Below the pieces are notes generated by a model that saw only the letters and a list, made by a program, of their open reading frames with translations, was not told the origin of the DNA and made no database searches. Position numbers and translations under genes: made by a program. Shown here piece by piece: positions 1-7,050 of a stretch of DNA of 64,000 bases. The DNA comes from Pseudarthrobacter sp. BIM B-2242. GTDB taxonomy: Bacteria; Actinomycetota; Actinomycetes; Actinomycetales; Micrococcaceae. The stretch is from NCBI RefSeq assembly GCF_014764445.1, contig NZ_CP061721.1, forward strand, positions 3,286,001 through 3,350,000. Direction: 5' to 3'. Positions within the stretch are counted from its first letter, which is position 1. Each line of letters starts with the position of its first letter.

Positions 1-33
1 TGAGCAGCGCCGCCGGGCATCGGAAAGAGGTCA

Positions 34-1131
34 ATGATGACTGTGCTTCAGTCCAGCAGTTCCACCACCAACAAGGTCCTCGGCCATCCCCTGAACGCCT
101 GGTACGTCGCCGCCTGGGACCACGAAGTCACCCGCAAACCCATGGCGCGCAAAATCGCTGACCGCCCGCTGGCGCTGTACCGCACCGAGGACGGCAAGGC
201 CGTCGCCCTTGCGGACGCGTGCTGGCACCGGCTTGCCCCGCTGTCCATGGGAAAGACCGTTGGCAAGGACGGCATCCAGTGCCCGTACCACGGCATCGTC
301 TACAACTCTGCGGGCCGCTGCGCGTCCATGCCGGCCCAGGAGAGCATCAACCCCTCGGCGACCGTCCCGTCCTTCCCGGTGGTGGAGCGTCATCGGTTCG
401 TGTGGGTCTGGCTTGGCGACCCCACCCAGGCGGATCCCGGCCTTGTCCCGGATATGCATCAGATGGACAGCCAGGACTGGGCAGGCGACGGTGAGACCAT
501 TTTCGCTCCGTGCAACTACCAGCTGGTCCTGGACAACCTGATGGACCTCACCCACGAGGAATTCGTCCACGCCTCCAGCATCGGCCAGGAAGAGCTGAGC
601 GAGTCCGAGTTCGTGGTCACGCACGATGACCGCACCGTGACCGTTTCGCGGTGGATGCTCAACATCGACGCCCCGCCGTTCTGGCTCAAGAACATGCGGG
701 ACAAGTTCCCCGGCTTCGAAGGCAAGGTGGACCGCTGGCAGATCATCCGCTTCGAGGCACCCTCCACGATCCGCATCGACGTCGGCGTTGCCAAGGCAGG
801 CACCGGAGCCCCCGACGGCGACCGCAGCCAGGGCGTCAACGGCTACGTCATGAACACCATCAGCCCGGAGACCGCCAAGTCCTGCCACTACTTCTGGGCA
901 TTCATGCGCAACTACTGCCTGGACAGCCAGCTCATCACCACCCAGCTCCGCAATGGCGTCCACGGCGTGTTCGGGGAGGACGAAGCGATGTTGAAGGCCC
1001 AGCAGGAAGCAATCGACGCCAACCCGGATTACGAGTTCTACAGCCTGAACATCGACGCCGGCGGAATGTGGGTCCGCAGGCTGATCGAGCGCATGCTCCA
1101 GGCAGAGGGCCGCCTCGCGGCGGCTCTCTAA
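34..1131 (+). CDS. vanA: Vanillate O-demethylase oxygenase subunit (Rieske)
   Basis: Ring-hydroxylating-type oxygenase of 365 aa that would demethylate vanillate to protocatechuate, using electrons from the reductase encoded next. The Rieske [2Fe-2S] ligands are visible as C63-x-H65 and C83-x2-H86, and the mononuclear-iron region is DLTHEEFVH near residues 171-179. Length fits VanA. Two consecutive ATGs follow an AGAGG ribosome site; the first was taken. It leads a three-gene operon with vanB and an aromatic-acid transporter. Related O-demethylases for other methoxybenzoates share this architecture, so the exact substrate is inferred from the family and the neighbours. Confidence 0.9.
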   Translation: MMTVLQSSSSTTNKVLGHPLNAWYVAAWDHEVTRKPMARKIADRPLALYRTEDGKAVALADACWHRLAPLSMGKTVGKDGIQCPYHGIVYNSAGRCASMPAQESINPSATVPSFPVVERHRFVWVWLGDPTQADPGLVPDMHQMDSQDWAGDGETIFAPCNYQLVLDNLMDLTHEEFVHASSIGQEELSESEFVVTHDDRTVTVSRWMLNIDAPPFWLKNMRDKFPGFEGKVDRWQIIRFEAPSTIRIDVGVAKAGTGAPDGDRSQGVNGYVMNTISPETAKSCHYFWAFMRNYCLDSQLITTQLRNGVHGVFGEDEAMLKAQQEAIDANPDYEFYSLNIDAGGMWVRRLIERMLQAEGRLAAAL

Positions 1132-1159
1132 ACCGGCCAAAGACCCAAGGAACAAGACA

Positions 1160-2167
1160 ATGGCAGCAACCAACAACGAAGTCTGGCAGTCCGCAACGGT
1201 CGTGGCCGTCACGGATGTGGCCGCAGGCATCCGGCGTATTGAACTGGAACCGTCAGCACCCAAGCATGCAGAGCCCGGCTCGCACATTGACCTGACCGTC
1301 ACCATCAACGGCGAGCAGGAGAAGCGCTCCTACTCGGTGGTGGAATCCCTCGACGGCGGAAACACCCTCGTCATCAGCGTCTTCAAGGCTCCCGTCTCCC
1401 GGGGCGGGTCCGTCTTTATGCACACGCTCAAGCCGGGTGACACACTCCGCATCACCCAGCCCCTGCAGAACTTCCCGCTGCGTGTCGGGGCAGAGCGGTA
1501 CGTCCTGCTGGCCGGTGGCATCGGCATTACCGCCATCGCGAACATGGCCGCGGTCCTTCGCAACGTCAAGGCCGACTACACCGTGGTGTACGCGGGCCGA
1601 AGCCGTGCCGCGATGGCCTATCTGACGGATCTGCAGGACCTGCACGGGGACCGGCTCCAGATCCATGTCGACGACGAGGGAAGCAGCCTGGACGTCAGCG
1701 CCCTCATCGGCGGCATCGATCCCGGAACCGAGCTCTACATGTGCGGACCCATCCGGCTGATGGATGCGGTCCGCCGGGGCTGGACCGAACGCGAACTGGC
1801 GCTGCCGGACCTTCGCTACGAAACGTTCGGAAACTCCGGCTGGTACGACCCCGAGGAATTCGTCGTCCGCATCCCACGGCTGGGCATCGAAGCCACAGTC
1901 GGGCAGGGCCGCTCCATGCTCGAGGCACTCGAGGACGCCGACGTGGACATGATGTTCGACTGCCGCAAGGGCGAGTGCGGTCTCTGCGAAGTCCGCATCC
2001 TGAACCTGGACGGCGCCGTGGACCACCGCGACGTTTTCTACAGCGAACGGCAGCAACATGCCCAGGAGAAGATGTGCTGCTGCGTCTCACGGGCCGTCAG
2101 CTCCGCCACAGGTTCCCGTGCCGACTCACCCGGCAGGCCCGCCGTCGTCACCATCGACGTGTCCTAG
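1160..2167 (+). CDS. vanB: Vanillate O-demethylase reductase subunit
   Basis: Cytosolic 335-aa reductase of the phthalate-dioxygenase-reductase type. In order it has an FMN-binding barrel (RSYSV near residue 55), an NAD-binding domain (LLAGGIGITAI near 118) and a C-terminal plant-type [2Fe-2S] domain with CRKGECGLC followed by a CCC cluster. It passes electrons from NADH to the Rieske oxygenase encoded 28 bp upstream. The C-terminus runs about 20 residues past the last iron-sulfur cysteine region, a modest extension. Family and operon position together make the call firm. Confidence 0.9.
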   Translation: MAATNNEVWQSATVVAVTDVAAGIRRIELEPSAPKHAEPGSHIDLTVTINGEQEKRSYSVVESLDGGNTLVISVFKAPVSRGGSVFMHTLKPGDTLRITQPLQNFPLRVGAERYVLLAGGIGITAIANMAAVLRNVKADYTVVYAGRSRAAMAYLTDLQDLHGDRLQIHVDDEGSSLDVSALIGGIDPGTELYMCGPIRLMDAVRRGWTERELALPDLRYETFGNSGWYDPEEFVVRIPRLGIEATVGQGRSMLEALEDADVDMMFDCRKGECGLCEVRILNLDGAVDHRDVFYSERQQHAQEKMCCCVSRAVSSATGSRADSPGRPAVVTIDVS

Positions 2168-2182
2168 CCCCACCTGAACTAG

Positions 2183-2205
2183 GGCTGCCCGCATCCCGGG
2201 CAGCC
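2183..2205. terminator. Hairpin between vanB and the transporter gene
   Basis: Perfect 9-bp inverted repeat GGCTGCCCG / CGGGCAGCC with a 5-nt loop and no T-run. It may attenuate or process the message between vanB and the transporter rather than end it. Confidence 0.45.
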
Positions 2206-2257
2206 GTCAACAGCTTTCGCTCCCGCCGGGGAGCCCCTAGGTTTCAAGGAAGATGCC

Positions 2258-3595
2258 ATGGATCTGCGTGAACGTATCAACACCTCGAAGATGTCGCCCT
2301 ATCAGTGGGCCATCATCGGCATGTGTGTCCTGCTGAATGCCCTCGACGGCTTCGACGTACTGGCGATGGCCTTCACCGCCAACGGCGTCACCAAGGAGTT
2401 TGGCCTGACCGGCTCCGAACTGGGCATCCTGCTCAGCGCGGGGCTGGTGGGCATGGCCATCGGCTCCCTATGCCTCGCCCCGCTGGCAGACATCATCGGA
2501 CGGCGCCCCATGATCATCGCATCGGTGGGCGCGGCCGGCGCCGGCATGCTGCTGGCAGCGACGGCCACCACCATGGAGCAGCTGGGCATCTGGCGCCTCC
2601 TGACAGGACTCGGAGTTGGCTGCATCCTTGCGTGCACCAACGTCATCGCCAGCGAATACTCCTCAAAAAAACGCCGCGGCCTGAGCATCAGCATCTACAC
2701 CGCCGGTTACGGCATCGGGGCAACCCTTGGCGGCGCCGCCGCCGTCTACCTCCAAAGCCAGTACGGCTGGCGTTCCGTCTTCGTTTTCGGCGGCGTCTCC
2801 ACCCTCAGCATCCTGCTGGTCCTGCTGTTCCTCCTGCCCGAATCCGTTGACTTCCTCGTCACCAAACGGCCCCGCAACGTCCTGGACCGCCTCAACCGGA
2901 TCGCCCGCAAGACGGGACACCCCGAGGTCACGGCGCTCCCGGACGTCCAGGCCGTCGCCAAGGCAAAAACCAACCCCGTTTCCGACCTGCTGTCCCCTGC
3001 CAACCGGCGTTCCACCCTGCTGCTCTGGCTGGCGTTCTTCACCACAATGTTCGGTTTCTACTTCGTCAACAGCTGGACCCCGCGGCTGCTGGTCACCGCG
3101 GGCATGACGGAAAGCCAGGGCATTACCGGCGGCCTTATGCTCACCCTGGGCGGGATCTTCGGCGCGGTCCTCTACGGCGTCCTGGCCACCAAATGGAACA
3201 GCAAGATTGTCCTTGTGGCCTTCACCGTGCTCTCGGCCGTCATGATCGTGGTGTTCATCTCGTCCGCCTCCATCATCGTGCTCGCCCTCGGTGCAGGCGT
3301 CCTCGTGGGCATGCTGATCAACGGCTGCATCGCCGGCCTCTACACGCTGGCCCCTTCCCTCTACCCGGCCTCGGTCCGCAGCACGGGCGTCGGGTGGGGC
3401 ATCGGCATCGGGCGGATCGGAGCCATCATTGCCCCGCTGATCACCGGTGCCCTGCTTGATGCATCCTGGTCCGCCGTGCAGCTCTATCTCGCTGTCGGTG
3501 CGGTGGTGCTGATCAGCGCCGTTGCGGTCGGCATGATCCGCTCCAAAGAGCCGGTCAAGAGCCCGGCATCCGCGGAGGAACTCACCGGAGTCTGA
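2258..3595 (+). CDS. MFS transporter, aromatic acid:H+ symporter type
   Basis: A 445-aa, 12-helix major-facilitator carrier. The N-terminal helix carries LDGFDVLAM, matching the D-G-x-D motif of the aromatic acid:H+ symporter family (PcaK/VanK/BenK), and the loop 2-3 has the MFS signature DIIGRRPMI. Placed third after vanA and vanB, it most likely imports vanillate or protocatechuate. A GGAAG ribosome site precedes the ATG. The 90-bp gap from vanB contains a small hairpin, so its expression may be partly uncoupled. A strong hairpin follows the stop. Confidence 0.85.
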   Translation: MDLRERINTSKMSPYQWAIIGMCVLLNALDGFDVLAMAFTANGVTKEFGLTGSELGILLSAGLVGMAIGSLCLAPLADIIGRRPMIIASVGAAGAGMLLAATATTMEQLGIWRLLTGLGVGCILACTNVIASEYSSKKRRGLSISIYTAGYGIGATLGGAAAVYLQSQYGWRSVFVFGGVSTLSILLVLLFLLPESVDFLVTKRPRNVLDRLNRIARKTGHPEVTALPDVQAVAKAKTNPVSDLLSPANRRSTLLLWLAFFTTMFGFYFVNSWTPRLLVTAGMTESQGITGGLMLTLGGIFGAVLYGVLATKWNSKIVLVAFTVLSAVMIVVFISSASIIVLALGAGVLVGMLINGCIAGLYTLAPSLYPASVRSTGVGWGIGIGRIGAIIAPLITGALLDASWSAVQLYLAVGAVVLISAVAVGMIRSKEPVKSPASAEELTGV

Positions 3596-3610
3596 TCAGA
3601 GAACCTTTTC

Positions 3611-3656
3611 GCCGGGCCCTCGACCGCATTTATGTGCGTCGGGGGCCTGGCTCTTT
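3611..3656 (+). terminator. Terminator after the vanillate operon
   Basis: Long hairpin with arms GCCGGGCCCTCGAC and GTCGGGGGCCTGGC (two G-T type mispairs), an additional GCA/TGC inner stem, and CTCTTTAAA after it. It lies 15 bp after the transporter stop, before a convergent gene. Confidence 0.75.
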
Positions 3657-3665
3657 AAACCGGCG

Positions 3666-4067
3666 TTACTCCACTCCGCCGAGGCGCACCGAAAGTCGCC
3701 GCGCCACCTCAAGGCCCCGCGACGCGGGGACCCCGGCGCCCGGTTCCCCGTCCTCGGCAGGTGCGGCAGCGCCGACGTCGGACGCTACCTGCTCCCACCG
3801 GTGCAGCTCCCGGACCACAAACCGCCACGCATCTTCCGGAAGCGCCACCGTGAGCTTGTCGTCCGTAGGCGGCCAGTCGCCCCAACCATCGTGGCGGCGC
3901 GGGTGCGCCCGGGTTGCCGCCCAGCCTGCTTCGCGGATGCTCCTCCCCTGCCGGACCACGGAATCGTTGCCGTCCGTGGCAGCAATCGAGACTGTGTTGT
4001 CGATGGTCGCGTCGATGAACAGCCAGTCGTCCACGCGCATGGTCAAGCTAAGCGGTTCGTTCCCCAT
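3666..4067 (-). CDS. Conserved hypothetical protein, 133 aa
   Basis: Unrecognised soluble protein, without signal peptide or membrane segment. It begins MGNEPLSLTMRVDDWLFIDAT, has an HDGWGDWPP segment in the middle, and a LPEDAWRFVVRELHRWE stretch that could be an amphipathic helix. It overlaps the 3' end of the CDF exporter gene by 20 bp on the same strand, suggesting translational coupling at the end of the arsR-cdf operon. A role in metal handling would be inference from position only. Confidence 0.65.
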   Translation of the reverse strand: MGNEPLSLTMRVDDWLFIDATIDNTVSIAATDGNDSVVRQGRSIREAGWAATRAHPRRHDGWGDWPPTDDKLTVALPEDAWRFVVRELHRWEQVASDVGAAAPAEDGEPGAGVPASRGLEVARRLSVRLGGVE

Positions 4068-5220
4068 GGCTCGAACCTAACCCACTACCGCCCTGTTGCG
4101 GGACGCCGTCCACGAGGGGGACCACGGTCACCGAACCGAGATTGCGCAGGGATCCGCGCGCTGCCGCTTCGAGGCGTTGGACGACGACGGCGAACTCCCC
4201 CAGGTGCGTACCGGCACCCGCCGGGACGGTTATCTCCGCGTGCAGCCGGTGCCCGCTCCACCGCAGCCGGGAGGAACTTCCCTCCGGCGCGTTCTCGGTG
4301 ACCAGTGCGGCCAGCCGGTCGGACAGGGCGGGGTCGACGCCGTCCAGGAGGCGGCGGCCGACGTCACGGACAGTGCCCCACAGCAGGACGAAGATGGCCG
4401 CCGAAATAAGCAGGCCCACGATGGGATCGGCCAGCGGGAAGCCAAGCCAGATACCGATGACACCAGCGACCACGGCCAGCGAGGTAAATCCGTCCGTCCG
4501 GGCGTGGACGCCGTCCGCCAGCAAAGCCGCTGAGCCGATCCGGCGGCCCACCCGGATCCGGTAGATGGCCACCAGCTCGTTGCCGGCGAAGCCCACGAGG
4601 CCGGCGGCCAGCACCCAGCCCAGGTTATGGACGGGCTGCGGCTCGAAGAAACGGCGGAAGGATTCCACGGCCGCCACCACCGCCGAGAGGGCGATCATGG
4701 CCACGATGAACAGGCCCGCGAGGTCCTCGGCCTTGCCCAGGCCGTAGGTGAACGTCCGGGAAGCCGGCCGGCGTCCCAGGACAAACGCGATCCAGAGCGG
4801 GACGGCGGTGAGGGCGTCGGAGAAGTTGTGGACGGTGTCGGCCAGCAGGGCCACCGACCCGCTGACCAGCACAATGGCCAGCTGGAACAGCGCCGTTGCG
4901 CCGAGTCCCAGCAGGGAGATTTTGACGGCCCGGATGCCCTGGGCGCTGCTCTCCAGGGCGTCATCCACCGAGTCTGCGGAGTCGTGGGAGTGGGGAACGA
5001 ATATCTCCTGGAGCCAGCCCTTGAATCCGGTCGCGTGGTGATGATCGGCGGGGTGGTTGTGATGCCCGTGCTCGTGGTGGTGGTCGGCGGGGTGGTTGTG
5101 ATGCCCGTGGTCGTGGTGGTGACCGTGCCCGTGCCCGTAGTGCGCGTCCCCGCTCTGGTGTGGGCCGCCGTCGGGCGTTTCCCCCTGCGCGTGATCCGAT
5201 TCCGCTGATTTGTGGCTCAC
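4048..5220 (-). CDS. Cation diffusion facilitator (Zn2+/Co2+/Ni2+ exporter)
   Basis: Membrane metal:H+ antiporter of 390 aa. The first 75 residues are a His-rich tail with a 13-residue unit (HHNHPADHHHEHG type) repeated twice. Transmembrane metal sites are visible as ADTVHNFSDA (TM2) and ADGVHARTDG (TM5), the paired H-x3-D motifs of zinc CDF proteins; a cytoplasmic C-terminal domain follows. Start is GTG: its first bases overlap the TGA of the ArsR gene (GTGA), so the two are co-translated. Substrate is probably zinc; cobalt or cadmium cannot be excluded. Confidence 0.9.
   Translation of the reverse strand: MSHKSAESDHAQGETPDGGPHQSGDAHYGHGHGHHHDHGHHNHPADHHHEHGHHNHPADHHHATGFKGWLQEIFVPHSHDSADSVDDALESSAQGIRAVKISLLGLGATALFQLAIVLVSGSVALLADTVHNFSDALTAVPLWIAFVLGRRPASRTFTYGLGKAEDLAGLFIVAMIALSAVVAAVESFRRFFEPQPVHNLGWVLAAGLVGFAGNELVAIYRIRVGRRIGSAALLADGVHARTDGFTSLAVVAGVIGIWLGFPLADPIVGLLISAAIFVLLWGTVRDVGRRLLDGVDPALSDRLAALVTENAPEGSSSRLRWSGHRLHAEITVPAGAGTHLGEFAVVVQRLEAAARGSLRNLGSVTVVPLVDGVPQQGGSGLGSSHGERTA
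5045..5109. repeat. 39-bp tandem duplication encoding the His-rich tail
   Basis: The block starting TCGGCGGGGTGGTTGTG at 5045 recurs at 5084, giving a 39-bp period that encodes 13 residues rich in His. It is in frame, so the length of the metal-binding tail can change by slippage. Confidence 0.8.
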
Positions 5221-5585
5221 TTTTCCTGCCCGCAGTGGGGTGCCATGCCATGGTTCGGGGCCGTCCCCAGGGAGTGCTCGGCCTGATGGATGGCGTCGGC
5301 CACCAGCTGCGAGGCGTGGCCGTTTTGCAGGCGGTAGAAGACCTTGGTGCCTTCCTGGCGGGTGGACACCATCCGGGCCAGCCGCATCTTGGCCAGGTGC
5401 TGGGACACGGCCGGGGCCGGCTTTCCGGCGATCGCGGCGAGCGCGTTGACGGGCAGCTCGCCGTCTCGGAGGGCCAGGATCAGGCGCACCCGCGTGGCGT
5501 CGGCCAGCATCGCGAAGACCTCCACTGCCAGTTCGACGTACTGGCTGTCAGGCGCATGCGCGGAGGCGTGCATATCTGCATTCAT
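5217..5585 (-). CDS. ArsR/SmtB-family metal-responsive repressor
   Basis: Winged-helix repressor. The region LADATRVRLILALRDGELPV followed by APAVSQHLAKMRLARMV is the ArsR recognition helix, and the C-terminal DAIHQAEH plus H-rich end (NHGMAPHCG) supplies candidate zinc ligands of the SmtB/CzrA alpha-5 type. It should repress the CDF gene with which it overlaps by 4 bp and release DNA on metal binding. The start is uncertain: the open frame extends to a TTG at 5615, but an operator-like palindrome covers 5573-5594, so an ATG at 5585 or 5573 is more likely, perhaps leaderless. Confidence 0.85.
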   Translation of the reverse strand: MNADMHASAHAPDSQYVELAVEVFAMLADATRVRLILALRDGELPVNALAAIAGKPAPAVSQHLAKMRLARMVSTRQEGTKVFYRLQNGHASQLVADAIHQAEHSLGTAPNHGMAPHCGQEK

Positions 5586-5594
5586 ACGCAGATA
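5573..5594. promoter_or_regulatory. Operator-like palindrome for the ArsR regulator
   Basis: Perfect inverted repeat TATCTGC-N8-GCAGATA spanning the start region of the ArsR gene. The 22-bp size and A/T-rich ends fit SmtB-type operators. Its overlap with candidate start codons suggests autorepression by blocking the promoter or a leaderless start. Confidence 0.6.
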
Positions 5595-5670
5595 CTTACA
5601 TAGGTTGGCACGCAATATCTACTGGCTCCCGGCACCGGGCCGCCTTACAGCCCGGGAGCGGCCGGTGCTG

Positions 5671-6366
5671 TCATATGGCGGAACGACGGCCGAGGTGTGT
5701 GCCCTTCCGCGTGCGCCGCCCCGAATTCGGGCGTACCCCCATTTCCCGGAGTGCGGCATCAAGCTCGGCGGGCCGTCCCGGCAGCTCTGCCAGGCGGACT
5801 ATCTCGGCCGCTACCGCCGCGAGCTTCACGTTGCGGTGACTGCTGTGGGTTACAAGCATCCGGAAGGCATCCTCGGAGCCAACCAGCAGCCTGCCCATCA
5901 GAATGCCGCGGGCTTGATCGATGATGCTGCGGGTGGCCGTGGCCGCAACAACGGCTTCCCGGGCTATCTGCTCCGTCTCCCGCCGCAGCGTGGACGACAG
6001 GTCCAGCAGAATGCCCTCCAGCGCCGTCACCGTGCCGTCCTTATCCTGGATCGCGTCGCCGGAGGTAAGGACATGGCGGATGTTTCCCTGAGCATCGATG
6101 ATCCGGTGGTACATGCAGAAATAGCCGCCGGTCTGCAAAACTTTGGTCACGATCTCCTGGCACCGCCGCCTGTCATCGGGATGTTTGTGGGAGTACAGAA
6201 GATCCAGGGTGGGCACCACCTCACCGCGCTCGTAGCCGTGAATCTGGAACATCGCGTCAGACCACTCCACGGTCTGCTCGGGAAACCTGGCCTTGAAGGT
6301 GCCGGCCAGGCACGGACCGTCTCCGAGGGCGCTGGAATAGGTCATGGGGCTGTTGAGCTTGGCCAT
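5671..6366 (-). CDS. PAS-ANTAR regulatory protein
   Basis: A 231-aa cytosolic protein. Residues about 25-120 are a PAS-3 domain (WSDAMFQIHGYERGEVVPTL, HPDDR, YHRIIDAQGNIRHVL). Residues about 130-190 are an ANTAR domain (ATRSIIDQARGILMGRL, then AFRMLVTHSSHRNVKLAAVA). ANTAR proteins bind paired stem-loops in mRNA leaders to prevent termination, so this may couple a small-molecule or redox signal to antitermination. The start at 6366 has GGAGG seven bases upstream; a longer frame to 6444 lacks this. It is divergent from the copper operon. Its RNA targets are unknown. Confidence 0.85.
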   Translation of the reverse strand: MAKLNSPMTYSSALGDGPCLAGTFKARFPEQTVEWSDAMFQIHGYERGEVVPTLDLLYSHKHPDDRRRCQEIVTKVLQTGGYFCMYHRIIDAQGNIRHVLTSGDAIQDKDGTVTALEGILLDLSSTLRRETEQIAREAVVAATATRSIIDQARGILMGRLLVGSEDAFRMLVTHSSHRNVKLAAVAAEIVRLAELPGRPAELDAALREMGVRPNSGRRTRKGTHLGRRSAI

Positions 6367-6504
6367 CAGGACGCCTCCAACCAGTATCCGGCTGCCGCCA
6401 TTGATGCCGGTGTGCCTTCCAGTATGGACACGAAGTCCGTCCAATCGGTAGCCAGCCGGGCCTCATTTGCGCCTTCCGGGGGCATCGGGAGAGGCTGGAG
6501 GTTC

Positions 6505-6534
6505 TTGACATCGCATACCCCCCGGGGGTATCTT
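6505..6534 (+). promoter_or_regulatory. Copper promoter with CsoR-type operator in the spacer
   Basis: TTGACA at 6505-6510 and TATCTT at 6529-6534 are 18 bp apart. Between them, and overlapping the -10, lies ATACCCCCCGGGGGTAT (6515-6531), an 8-1-8 perfect palindrome of the G/C-tract kind bound by CsoR copper repressors. Repressor binding would block RNA polymerase directly. No csoR gene is present in the window. Confidence 0.8.
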
Positions 6535-6642
6535 GTGAGTGTTGTCAGTGACATGGTATGTCCCGGCGGGCGCCAAGGCACCAGCTTTCACAGCCGTTCA
6601 ATCCCAGCACCAGTTGATCCTCTCCAACGGAATGGAACTCAC

Positions 6643-7050
6643 ATGTGTGGAACTGAACATCGCACCGACGCAGCCTCGGGACGGCTGCAGCTGCCACTGG
6701 TAGGGGCAGCCGCGGCAGGCTGCAGCTGCTGCTCACCCGCAACGGGCGCCAGTGCCTCCGCCGGCGCAGCGGGAAGGACCGACGCCGGGATCCCTGGTAA
6801 CGGAGGCACCGCCGTCGGGAAGACCCAATTCACGGTTGAAGGCCTGACCTGCGGGCATTGTGTTCAGGCGGTCGAGAAATCCGTCTCCGCCCTGCCGGGC
6901 GTTGAGGACGCTTCGGTCCACCTCGTCGCCGGCGGGCGCTCCCGCCTTGTGGTGGCCGGCGCCGTTGACGCTTCAGCGGTACAGAAGGCAGTCAGCTCAG
7001 CCGGCTACATCTTCATTCCTGCCGGCCCCGGCCTGGAGGAGGAGTCATGA
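6643..7050 (+). CDS. Heavy-metal-associated (CopZ-like) copper protein
   Basis: A 135-aa protein whose C-terminal 68 residues form a ferredoxin-like HMA domain with the metal motif GLTCGHCVQAV, as in copper chaperones. The N-terminal half is unusual for CopZ: it contains AAAAGCSCCSPA, a second cysteine cluster, and a Gly/Ala-rich linker. It is the first gene behind the CsoR-type operator and overlaps the ATPase gene by 4 bp (ATGA). It likely buffers copper and hands it to the ATPase. The frame is open far upstream, but that extension crosses the promoter, so ATG 6643 was chosen. Confidence 0.8.
   Translation: MCGTEHRTDAASGRLQLPLVGAAAAGCSCCSPATGASASAGAAGRTDAGIPGNGGTAVGKTQFTVEGLTCGHCVQAVEKSVSALPGVEDASVHLVAGGRSRLVVAGAVDASAVQKAVSSAGYIFIPAGPGLEEES

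Noticed and set aside
5344-6642. Long open frame extending the copper chaperone gene upstream to 5344
   Set aside because: It runs antisense to the ArsR and PAS-ANTAR genes and through the CsoR-type promoter; only the part from 6643 has domain support.
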